Positions 56,144 through 64,000 of a DNA stretch of 64,000 nt are shown here, in pieces. The stretch is from contig JAQUHA010000005.1 of assembly GCA_028683855.1 (NCBI GenBank), forward strand, positions 1-64,000. The letters are read 5' to 3'. This DNA comes from Desulfuromonadaceae bacterium (GTDB lineage: Bacteria > Desulfobacterota > Desulfuromonadia > Geobacterales > Pseudopelobacteraceae). Below the pieces are notes generated by a model. That model searched no databases. It was given only the letters and a program-made list of their open reading frames with translations, and was not told the origin of the DNA. Positions within the stretch are counted from its first letter, which is position 1; every line of letters starts with the position of its first letter. The position numbers and the translations under genes are program-made.

Positions 56144-57885
56144 CAGTCAATACTTTCTGCAACGTCGAAAGTTATCTGAGATTGAAGATAAGATTTCACC
56201 TCTGCTGCGGTTGAGAAGACAAAGCACCCCTCGGCAATTCTAGTGGCACGTCCCAGAGTACATCGTCGGAGTATCTGTTTTACCCTCAGCAGTGAACCTG
56301 CCCCCATTGATAATTCATCAAATCCCAAACCGAGAAGGATTGGAAGATACAGAGGGTCACCAGCCATCTCGCCACAGAGACAAGCCTGAATTCCAGCACC
56401 ATGTGCTGCCTGAACAATACGCCGAAGCGCCCGCAATACTGCGGGGTGAAGCGGTTGATATAGATGTGACAGCTGTTCATTACTACGATCAATTGCTAAA
56501 GTATACTGAATCAGATCGTTTGTACCAACGCTGAAGAAATCAACCTCACGGGCAAGAAGGTCTGCGATGGTAACTGCAGCCGGTATTTCTATCATTATCC
56601 CGACCTTAATTTCGGTATCATAGGGGATCCGGACATAAGTGAGTTCCTGTTTTGCTTCATCCAACAGTTTTTTTGCCGCACGAACCTCTTCAATACCCGA
56701 AATCATCGGAAACATTACTCTTACAGGTCCATTAGCGCTTACGCGTAAAATTGCCCGCAACTGTTTTTTAAACTCTTCAGGCGTCCCAAGTGAGATGCGT
56801 ATCGCGCGTAATCCAAGCGCAGGATTAGCCTCAGCAATCAGGTCCATTCCATCCAACAGTTTGTCGCCACCTGCATCCATAGTGCGTATAGTCAATAAAT
56901 GCGGGGCAATCGCCTGCTGCATAGCCGTATAAAGTGAGAACTGCTCTTCTTCTTCCGGCATATAAGTACGATTCATAAAAATAATCTCAGTACGAAACAG
57001 TCCAACACCACTCCCGCCATGTGCCAGCACAGAGGCACCCTCTTCGGGAATTTCAACATTTCCACGGAGAAAAATTGAGTGCCCATCGGGCGTTACAGCA
57101 GGAAGGGGGGCAGTTTTAAGAAGCTCATATTCTACATACTCATAGTGCTGTTTGCGGCTGAGAAATGACTGGAATGTATCCTGGTCCGGATTAATAATTA
57201 CCGTGCCGGATAATCCGTCAACAACCACTGAGGCTGCATCAAACAACAGGTCGGTTATTCCTTCAACACCCATTACCGCAGGCAGTTCAAGAGCACGGGC
57301 AAGTATTGCAGTATGCGAAGTCCGCCCGCCAATTTCAGTTATAATGGCAAGAACATTACTCCGGTTTATCTGAAGCATATCTGCGGGAGATATGTCGTGA
57401 GCGGCGATAATTATCTGCCCCTCATGCTGTGGCATAGGCTCAACCGTTTCATTGTTCATGTTTCGGAGTATACGTTCAATAACTGTTTCAACATCGCTGA
57501 TACGTTCACGAAGGTAGGGGTCATCAATAGATTCAAAGGTTTCTCTGTATCTATGGAGCGTGCGACGCAGTGCACCTTCAGCATTTATGAGTCCGGTTCT
57601 TATTATTTCAGTTGTTTCGGTAGATAGACGTTCGTCAGAAAGAATCATAAGATGAGTTTCTATAAAAAAGAGGTTGTCCTCACCTGTTGTTTCAGCAAGA
57701 CGTATTCTAAGATTTTCAAGTTCCTGACGAGTATCTTCAATAGCCTGAACAAGGCGTCCAATTTCGTGCAGAATAGTTTCCGAGCTGATAGGATACTCGG
57801 AGACAACCGCACGACGCCTGTCAACTATACGCAGTCTTCCCATGGCAATCCCGGGCGAAGCCGCGATTCCAGAAAAAGATTTCAT
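56143..57885 (-). CDS. ptsI: Phosphoenolpyruvate-protein phosphotransferase, PTS enzyme I
   Basis: TEIGGRTSHTAILARALELPAVMG; GVGLFRTEIIFMNR; FFSVGTNDLIQYTLAIDR; LCGEMAGDP. Confidence 0.95.
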   Translation of the reverse strand: MKSFSGIAASPGIAMGRLRIVDRRRAVVSEYPISSETILHEIGRLVQAIEDTRQELENLRIRLAETTGEDNLFFIETHLMILSDERLSTETTEIIRTGLINAEGALRRTLHRYRETFESIDDPYLRERISDVETVIERILRNMNNETVEPMPQHEGQIIIAAHDISPADMLQINRSNVLAIITEIGGRTSHTAILARALELPAVMGVEGITDLLFDAASVVVDGLSGTVIINPDQDTFQSFLSRKQHYEYVEYELLKTAPLPAVTPDGHSIFLRGNVEIPEEGASVLAHGGSGVGLFRTEIIFMNRTYMPEEEEQFSLYTAMQQAIAPHLLTIRTMDAGGDKLLDGMDLIAEANPALGLRAIRISLGTPEEFKKQLRAILRVSANGPVRVMFPMISGIEEVRAAKKLLDEAKQELTYVRIPYDTEIKVGIMIEIPAAVTIADLLAREVDFFSVGTNDLIQYTLAIDRSNEQLSHLYQPLHPAVLRALRRIVQAAHGAGIQACLCGEMAGDPLYLPILLGLGFDELSMGAGSLLRVKQILRRCTLGRATRIAEGCFVFSTAAEVKSYLQSQITFDVAESID

Positions 57886-57886
57886 A

Positions 57887-58153
57887 TCACTCTTCACCGA
57901 AACCATTTTTGATAAGATCTCCAATGACCTGAAAAGCCTCCTCCTCGTCAACGCCATCAACTTTCAAACAGACAGAGGATCCTTTAGAGGCGGCAAGCAT
58001 CATTATTCCCATTATGCTTTTCCCGTTAACCTCAACACCATCACGAGAAAGTTTCACCTCTGAACCGAAGCGGCTTGAGGTTTTGACGAAAAGTGCGGAA
58101 GCACGGGCATGTAAGCCAAGTTTATTTACGATTAAAAAGTCATTCTGCAGCAT
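57887..58153 (-). CDS. ptsH: Phosphocarrier protein HPr
   Basis: KLGLHARASALFVKTSSRF (His site) and VNGKSIMGIMMLAASKGS (regulatory Ser site). Confidence 0.93.
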   Translation of the reverse strand: MLQNDFLIVNKLGLHARASALFVKTSSRFGSEVKLSRDGVEVNGKSIMGIMMLAASKGSSVCLKVDGVDEEEAFQVIGDLIKNGFGEE

Positions 58154-58173
58154 ATTCCGGTTATCCTTCTTGT

Positions 58174-58566
58174 TTATTTCAGTAGTTCACCTGCGACTAT
58201 AATACCTTCACGTCCAGTACGCTGCAAATCAGCTGCAAGATGGGTTAAAGGGACTCTTTCACGACGGGAGCAGAATTCAATCAGCATAGGCAGATTTACA
58301 CCGGTTATAACCTCTACAAGCCCCTCTTTTAGGAAAGACATGGACATATTTGAAGGTGTACCTCCAAAAAGATCCGTCATTATAATTGCACCATCGGCTT
58401 GTACTGATTCAACAGCCTCGATAACATGTGCCATAATATCGTCAGCACGTTCATCCGGGGCGACTTCAACTGTCCTGCAGGTTTCTATAGGTCCTACGAT
58501 CATTTCTGCTGAAGCAATAAGAGCTGTAGCAAGTCCGGCATGGGTAACAAGCACTAAACCAATCAT
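58174..58566 (-). CDS. PTS mannose-type EIIA domain protein
   Basis: MIGLVLVTHAGLATALIASAEMIVG; IIMTDLFGGTPSNMS. Confidence 0.92.
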   Translation of the reverse strand: MIGLVLVTHAGLATALIASAEMIVGPIETCRTVEVAPDERADDIMAHVIEAVESVQADGAIIMTDLFGGTPSNMSMSFLKEGLVEVITGVNLPMLIEFCSRRERVPLTHLAADLQRTGREGIIVAGELLK

Positions 58567-59426
58567 TTAATCCCCTTTTCAATATCTCTGTGAATAATTC
58601 TTACAGAAGGCCACATTTCCTGCAGATGCATCCCTGTAGCCTCTGCTATGGCAACAGAGCGATGACGACCACCTGTGCAACCTATTGATATAGTTAAATA
58701 TGCCTTACCTTCATCAAGATGTGCAGGGAGCAGCATATCAAGAAGAGGAAAAAAATAATCCATGAATTGAGCTGCAAGAACATTATCAAGAACATAATCA
58801 CGAACCTGATCATTAAGCCCGGAACTCATTTTAAGCTCCGGTAGAAAGAAGGGATTAGGAAGAAACCGCACATCCATTACAATACTTGACTCAAGAGGTA
58901 CTCCATATTTAAAACCAAACGACTGCACCTCAATGACCATCTGGTTCTCTTTTTCATCTCCTCTTACAATTTTAAGAATCAACTCTTTCAACTGGTGTAC
59001 TGAAAATTCAGAGGTGTCAATAACTCTTGTCGCCAGCTGCCTCAAAGCGTACAGCCGCTCACGCTCAATATGAATAGCATCGGGAATTGAACATCGCTCA
59101 TCTGCAGGATGCCGGCGGCGGGTTTCTGAAAAGCGGCGGATAAGTATCTCATCCAGTGCGTCAAAGAAGAATATTTCTATAGAATGCCCGGCATCTGTAA
59201 TTTTGTGAAAAGCGGCTTTATAACCTTTAAAAAACTCGCGCCCGCGAATATCTGCAACAAGAACAACACCTTTGAAATGTTCATCAGATTTACCAATTAA
59301 ATCAACAAAGCGCTTGAACAGACGCACCGGAAGGTTATCAATACAGTAATACCCCTCATCTTCCAACGCTCTGACAGCTGTCGATTTTCCTGAACCCGAC
59401 ATACCGGTGATTACAATAATTCTCAT
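58563..59426 (-). CDS. rapZ: RapZ-family nucleotide-binding protein
   Basis: ITGMSGSGKSTAVRALEDEGYYCIDNLPV; TISIGCTGGRHRSVAIAE. Confidence 0.94.
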   Translation of the reverse strand: MRIIVITGMSGSGKSTAVRALEDEGYYCIDNLPVRLFKRFVDLIGKSDEHFKGVVLVADIRGREFFKGYKAAFHKITDAGHSIEIFFFDALDEILIRRFSETRRRHPADERCSIPDAIHIERERLYALRQLATRVIDTSEFSVHQLKELILKIVRGDEKENQMVIEVQSFGFKYGVPLESSIVMDVRFLPNPFFLPELKMSSGLNDQVRDYVLDNVLAAQFMDYFFPLLDMLLPAHLDEGKAYLTISIGCTGGRHRSVAIAEATGMHLQEMWPSVRIIHRDIEKGIK

Positions 59427-59429
59427 TTC

Positions 59430-60389
59430 CTACTCGACCTCATCCCCAAGCGGTCTTGATTCAATACGAGCCAAAAGACGTTCCTGAAAATCACGTGCAG
59501 AGTGATACCCCATACCTTTAAGGAGATTGTTACGTGCAGCGACCTCAATTATTGAGCCGAGGTTTCTCCCTGGTCTGACTGGAATTACAATATGCGGGAT
59601 TTCAATACCCATAATTGTTACAGTACGATCATCCACACCAAGACGATCGTACTCATGGAGTTCATCCCACTCCATCAATTCCAGTTGAATATCAATAATT
59701 TTTTTATCCCGTATAGCAGAAACACCATAAAGATCTTTAATATTAATAATGCCAAGCCCTCTAATTTCCATCAAATACTGGAGAGATTCTTCTGCCTGAC
59801 CTATAAGAACAGCCGGCATCTTCTTTTTTATAAATACCACATCATCTGCAACTAATCGGTGTCCACGTATGACCAGATCAAGAGCACATTCACTTTTACC
59901 TATTCCGCTCTTACCGGTTATAAGCACACCGACGCCAAGTACATCCATCAGAACAGCGTGCATATTCACGGTAGGCAATAACTGCTCTTCAAGATATTTG
60001 GTTATAAGAGATATGAAGGTTGATGATTGATGTGAAGTTGCAAGAACCGGAATATGGCGGGCTTCTGCCAGATCAAGAAGAAGCTGTGGCGGACGCAGGC
60101 CCTTTGTAACAACAAAACTTGAAATTGGAAAATCGCATATTGCAGCAATATTCTCGGCAGCAATTCTGCTGTCAATGTGCTGAAGATAAGATATTTCTGT
60201 ATTTCCCAGCACCTGCAGCCGATCTGGATGCAGGTGCTGAGTATAACCAGCTAGAGCAAGTCCAGGTTTCTGAATACGGGAACTGGTGACCCTGTTCGAT
60301 AACCCTTCCCTGCCGGTTAGAAGTGTCAGGGAGAGACCATATTCATTATCTTTCAGCAGTTCCCGTATGGAAAGTGAAAAACCATCCAT
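59430..60389 (-). CDS. hprK: HPr kinase/phosphorylase
   Basis: LITGKSGIGKSECALDLVIRGHRLVADDVV; EIRGLGIINIKDLYG; IPVRPGRNLGSIIEVAARNN. Confidence 0.95.
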   Translation of the reverse strand: MDGFSLSIRELLKDNEYGLSLTLLTGREGLSNRVTSSRIQKPGLALAGYTQHLHPDRLQVLGNTEISYLQHIDSRIAAENIAAICDFPISSFVVTKGLRPPQLLLDLAEARHIPVLATSHQSSTFISLITKYLEEQLLPTVNMHAVLMDVLGVGVLITGKSGIGKSECALDLVIRGHRLVADDVVFIKKKMPAVLIGQAEESLQYLMEIRGLGIINIKDLYGVSAIRDKKIIDIQLELMEWDELHEYDRLGVDDRTVTIMGIEIPHIVIPVRPGRNLGSIIEVAARNNLLKGMGYHSARDFQERLLARIESRPLGDEVE

Positions 60390-60399
60390 ATTCTATTAA

Positions 60400-60948
60400 T
60401 TATGCCCGCTGCGGCTGAATCAGACCAAAATTACCATCTTTGCGACGATACAGGACGTTTATTTCACTGCTATCAGCGTCAGTAAAGATAATAAAATCTT
60501 TGTGAAGCAGATCCATCTGCATAACCGCCTCTTCTACAGACATCGGCTTTGCGGTCTCTGTGGATGTTTTTATGATAACTGAACCACTGCTTGCCTCAAT
60601 ACTGTCTGCTTCAAAAATCTTTTTAGACAGTTGACGACCATGCTCATCACCATTAGGTTTATGAGCCTTAAGCTTTTCTTTATAACGGGCAAGCTGACGT
60701 TCGATTTTATCGATAACGGCATCAACAGAAGCATACATATCGTGCGTGGCGTCAGATGCTTTGGTACTGATACCTTTGGAATTTATTACAATTTCGACAA
60801 TATGACGAATTTTCTTTTCTACAGAAAAGTAAACCTGAACATTAATAGGATCATCAATATATTTAGTTACCCTCTCCAGTTTTTCTTCAGCATATGCCTT
60901 AAGGGCATCGCTCTGCTCCATGTGCCTGAATGTCATTGCTACCTGCAT
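60400..60948 (-). CDS. hpf: Ribosome hibernation promoting factor, long form
   Basis: HMEQSDALKAYAEEKLERVTKYID...; C-terminal SVEEAVMQMDLLHKDFIIFTDADSSEINVLYRRKDGNFGLIQP. Confidence 0.94.
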   Translation of the reverse strand: MQVAMTFRHMEQSDALKAYAEEKLERVTKYIDDPINVQVYFSVEKKIRHIVEIVINSKGISTKASDATHDMYASVDAVIDKIERQLARYKEKLKAHKPNGDEHGRQLSKKIFEADSIEASSGSVIIKTSTETAKPMSVEEAVMQMDLLHKDFIIFTDADSSEINVLYRRKDGNFGLIQPQRA

Positions 60949-61005
60949 ACATACCTCCTGTGTAGTTTGTGCTGTGGAATGGACGACTGCCGGATAAGCA
61001 GTTCG

Positions 61006-62448
61006 TCAAAAATGTCTTTTTCGCTCAGACGACGATCCAATATTTAACATCTCACGATATTTGGTTACCGTACGTCTGGCAATATTTACTGTCTGAACCT
61101 CTAACAACTCTGCAATCTTCTGATCGGAAAGTGGTTTTTTTGGATTTTCCTTTTCAATGATTTCTTTAATTCTGTTTTTTACACTTTCAGAAGCAACAAA
61201 ATCACCATCACTTGTAGAAAGTCCGCTATTAAAAAAATATTTAAGCTCCAGCAAGCCCTGCGGTGTCTGCATATATTTATTAGTAGTAACCCTGCTTATT
61301 GTAGATTCGTGCATACCGATATCTTCAGCAATATCCCTCAGAACCAGCGGGCGTAGATACTCAATACCACGATCAAAGTACTCACGCTGAAAACGAATAA
61401 TACTCTTCGCAACCTTATAAATAGTTCTCTGTCTCTGCTGAATACTTTTTATTAACCAGAGAGCTGAACGCATCTTATCATTTATATAGTGTTCAGCGTT
61501 GGAATCTATTGCCCCATTTCCGCGAACATCCGCATACTGACTGCTTACCTTAAGACTTGGCAGACCCTCTTCATTAAGCATTACAACGTAATCGTCACCA
61601 ACCTTGTGTACAAAAATGTCAGGAGTGATGTAATGTACATCATCTGTGCTGAACGTTGAACCAGGTCGAGGATCGAATCCTGATATGATTTTTGAAGCCA
61701 TCAATACTTGATTGATGTCAATTTTCAGAATCTTTGCTATCTGCTTATAATTGCGCTTTTCGAGATCCCCAAGATGGTTTTGAAGGATACGTTCAACCAC
61801 GCTCCCCTTCATTCCCAGATTATGAGCCTGAATCAGCAGACACTCACGCAGATCACGAGCGGCAACTCCGGGTGGATCAAACTCCTGAATGCAATCGAGA
61901 ACATCTTCAACATCCTCTTCCGTTGCATTACTTGCCAAAGCTATTTCCGAAAGAGTAGCACGCAGATAACCATAATCATCAATATTACCAATTATTACTT
62001 CGCCAACCCTTACATCCATCTCCGAATACTGCCCCATATGCAGCTGCCAGAGAAGGTGATCAATCAATGTACCTTTCTTGGTCAGGAGGTTTTCAAAGGA
62101 TGGGCGTTCATCATCACCGCCATACTGTTGCTCACCCGAGCTATAATTGTATCCATCAAGATAACTGTCCCAATCGCGCAGGGTTTCTTCCCCGGTTTCA
62201 ACCTCATGAAAATCTACAGAATCTTTTGCCGGTTCTATCTCTTGCTCTGCAACCTCAAGTGTGTCTGGCTCATGTATCTCTTCCTGCTCCGTTGTCTCTT
62301 CCAGCAGTGGATTTTCCTCAAGTTCCTGAACAACAAGCTCCTGAAGCTCCATACGTGTCAACTGTAGCAGCTTTATAGCCTGCTGCAGCTGAGGAGTCAT
62401 TACCAGCTGCTGAGACATTTTAAGTTGTTGACGCATCTCCATTGCCAT
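61006..62448 (-). CDS. rpoN: RNA polymerase sigma-54 factor
   Basis: LKMSQQLVMTPQLQQAIKLLQLTRMEL...NPLLEE; RpoN box ARRTVTKYREMLNI. Confidence 0.97.
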   Translation of the reverse strand: MAMEMRQQLKMSQQLVMTPQLQQAIKLLQLTRMELQELVVQELEENPLLEETTEQEEIHEPDTLEVAEQEIEPAKDSVDFHEVETGEETLRDWDSYLDGYNYSSGEQQYGGDDERPSFENLLTKKGTLIDHLLWQLHMGQYSEMDVRVGEVIIGNIDDYGYLRATLSEIALASNATEEDVEDVLDCIQEFDPPGVAARDLRECLLIQAHNLGMKGSVVERILQNHLGDLEKRNYKQIAKILKIDINQVLMASKIISGFDPRPGSTFSTDDVHYITPDIFVHKVGDDYVVMLNEEGLPSLKVSSQYADVRGNGAIDSNAEHYINDKMRSALWLIKSIQQRQRTIYKVAKSIIRFQREYFDRGIEYLRPLVLRDIAEDIGMHESTISRVTTNKYMQTPQGLLELKYFFNSGLSTSDGDFVASESVKNRIKEIIEKENPKKPLSDQKIAELLEVQTVNIARRTVTKYREMLNIGSSSERKRHF

Positions 62449-62460
62449 TAGACGCTTACC

Positions 62461-63201
62461 TCAAAGCTTGAAATCTTTCCCGAGATAAATCTCCCGGGCC
62501 TTCTCACTTTCTGAAATTTCGTTCGGAGTTCCATGTTCAAGCACTACACCACCGTTCAGAATATAGGCTGAATCGCATACACCCAGAGTTTCCCTTACGT
62601 TATGATCAGAAATAAGCACGCCAATATTTTTATTCTTCAATGAAACGATCAATCCTTGAATATCTGCAACCGCAATTGGGTCAATACCTGCAAACGGCTC
62701 ATCAAGTAAAATAAAAGCAGGATTTGTAATGAGCGCACGAGCTATTTCAACTCGTCGTCGTTCGCCCCCTGAAAGTGCATACCCCCTGGATGAGGCTATA
62801 TGTGTAATTGAAAACTCCTCCAGTAACTGTTCCATTCTAAGTAATCTGCGTTTTTTATCACTCTCTACCGTTTGAATAATCGCCATAAGATTATCGGCAA
62901 CTGTAAGTTTCCTAAAAACCGACGCTTCCTGAGGAAGATAACTGATTCCACACCTGGCTCTTTGGTACATGGGTAATTCAGTAATTTCCTGCTCGCCTAA
63001 ATAAACATGACCGCTATCAGGCTGAGCCAACCCAACCACCATATAAAAAGTAGTTGTTTTTCCGGCACCGTTTGGCCCCAGAAGACCGACAACAGAGCCT
63101 GAAGTAATTGAAATGTTCACACCTGCAACAACCTGACGACTACCGTAGCTTTTCTTTAATGATTCTGTCCAGAGCCTTGATGTGTTAAGGATTTCCGACA
63201 T
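62461..63201 (-). CDS. lptB: LPS export ABC transporter ATP-binding protein
   Basis: LLGPNGAGKTTTFYMVVGL; ISYLPQEASVFRKLTV; LSGGERRRVEIARAL; LDEPFAGIDPIAV. Confidence 0.96.
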   Translation of the reverse strand: MSEILNTSRLWTESLKKSYGSRQVVAGVNISITSGSVVGLLGPNGAGKTTTFYMVVGLAQPDSGHVYLGEQEITELPMYQRARCGISYLPQEASVFRKLTVADNLMAIIQTVESDKKRRLLRMEQLLEEFSITHIASSRGYALSGGERRRVEIARALITNPAFILLDEPFAGIDPIAVADIQGLIVSLKNKNIGVLISDHNVRETLGVCDSAYILNGGVVLEHGTPNEISESEKAREIYLGKDFKL

Positions 63202-63709
63202 TTTTCTTCCTTGTCGGCTGATTAATTACAGCCTCTACTCGAGCTTTTGGGTCACCGCCACTAGACACTTCACTTTTTTCATCATCAACAAAATAAGTAA
63301 TTATCTTGCCGCTAATGCTGTCTCCACCGCTAACAACGCGTGGTGAACCTGTCAGAACAATGCGACCACTGCGACTTTCATAAACAGCCTGATCAGCAAA
63401 ACCGGTTCTGTTCAGCTGAATTATTCTTACATTTCCCTGTGCTTCAACCTTATCCACATCCCCTTTTTGATCAGAATAGTTGACTATAAGCTTATCAGAA
63501 AATATTGTGATATCAGCCTGTTTCGCAACCACCCTACCAACAAAAACGGCAGTTTTCCCTTTATTATCAGCGCTCATCTCATTTGATTTTACGGTAATTG
63601 GCAGGCTCGATCTATCAGTAGCGGCGTTAGATGCCGCCAAAGCAGGCGACACAAATGCCGAACAGAAAAAACCGGCTAAAATTAAACAGTTAAAATATAG
63701 TTTCATCAT
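63185..63709 (-). CDS. lptA: LPS transport periplasmic protein LptA (OstA-like)
   Basis: Signal peptide; PITVKSNEMSADNKGKTAVFVGRVVAKQADITIFSDKLIVNYSDQKGDVDKVEAQGNVRI. Confidence 0.9.
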   Translation of the reverse strand: MMKLYFNCLILAGFFCSAFVSPALAASNAATDRSSLPITVKSNEMSADNKGKTAVFVGRVVAKQADITIFSDKLIVNYSDQKGDVDKVEAQGNVRIIQLNRTGFADQAVYESRSGRIVLTGSPRVVSGGDSISGKIITYFVDDEKSEVSSGGDPKARVEAVINQPTRKKNVGNP

Positions 63710-63762
63710 TTATACCTGACAAAAGAGTAGATGGTAGCTGCAAGCAATAGAAATCCTTTTAT

Positions 63763-64000
63763 CTAATCCGGAACTATTGAAGCAACAATAGCTGAATGAA
63801 AATGCGCCAACTGTTTTTTTACCCCAAAATCCATACCTGTCGCAGTAAGCTTCATCCTCTGCTGCATGAATGTCACGCTATCCTCTGTACTTAACTGTCC
63901 GGATGCGCCGGTATAAATTATTGAAGCTGTCTCAAAACTTGCACCATCTTCTGATGCCACATGAACATTACCGTTAAGCAGAACATTTTTTAAGGTACTG
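63763..64000 (-). CDS. lptC: LptC-like LPS export protein, partial at window edge
   Basis: In-frame extension past the ORF track start: TLKNVLLNGNVHVASEDGASFETASIIYTGASGQLSTEDSVTF; located upstream of lptA. Confidence 0.75.
   Translation of the reverse strand, partial: STLKNVLLNGNVHVASEDGASFETASIIYTGASGQLSTEDSVTFMQQRMKLTATGMDFGVKKQLAHFHSAIVASIVPD

Noticed and set aside
61708-62367. 219-aa + strand ORF opposite rpoN
   Set aside because: Antisense to a canonical sigma-54 gene.

Overview
The window has two parts. (1) About 1-22.65 kb is the late/structural half of a lambda-like siphovirus prophage, all on the + strand. It runs: DnaN-like sliding clamp, terminase, portal, fused HK97-type protease and major capsid protein, head-tail joining genes, an embedded lysis cassette, tail tube, frameshifted tail chaperone, tape measure, tail tip, fibre and SGNH esterase. 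It ends next to a tRNA-Pro(GGG). No integrase or repressor is in the window, so the left half of the phage lies outside it. (2) About 22.65-64 kb is a conserved chromosomal segment typical of Desulfuromonadota (Geobacter-like), mostly on the - strand: ihfA-pheT-pheS-rplT-rpmI-infC-thrS, tRNA-Val, rlmD-rdgB-rph, comEA-like, cimA, mtaB (+), CDF transporter, recJ, TPR, secF-secD-yajC-tgt-queA, spoIID-like, a heme-motif HD-GYP protein (+), two oligopeptide ABC ATPases (+), ArsR (+), DsbC-like, an NtrC-type two-component pair, prepilin peptidase, a regulatory PTS (EI-HPr-IIA-RapZ-HprK), hpf, rpoN and lptB-lptA-lptC. The most interesting signals read directly from sequence are: (a) an A-AAA-AAC slippery heptamer with an open -1 frame just upstream of the tape measure gene; (b) an in-frame internal start with a strong Shine-Dalgarno inside the protease-capsid fusion; (c) a phage sliding clamp heading the late operon; (d) a probable AUA start codon for infC; (e) a 79-bp palindromic MITE/REP-like element in the tail operon; (f) CxxCH heme motifs in an HD-GYP sensor and a DsbC-like protein; and (g) several small genes missing from the ORF track.
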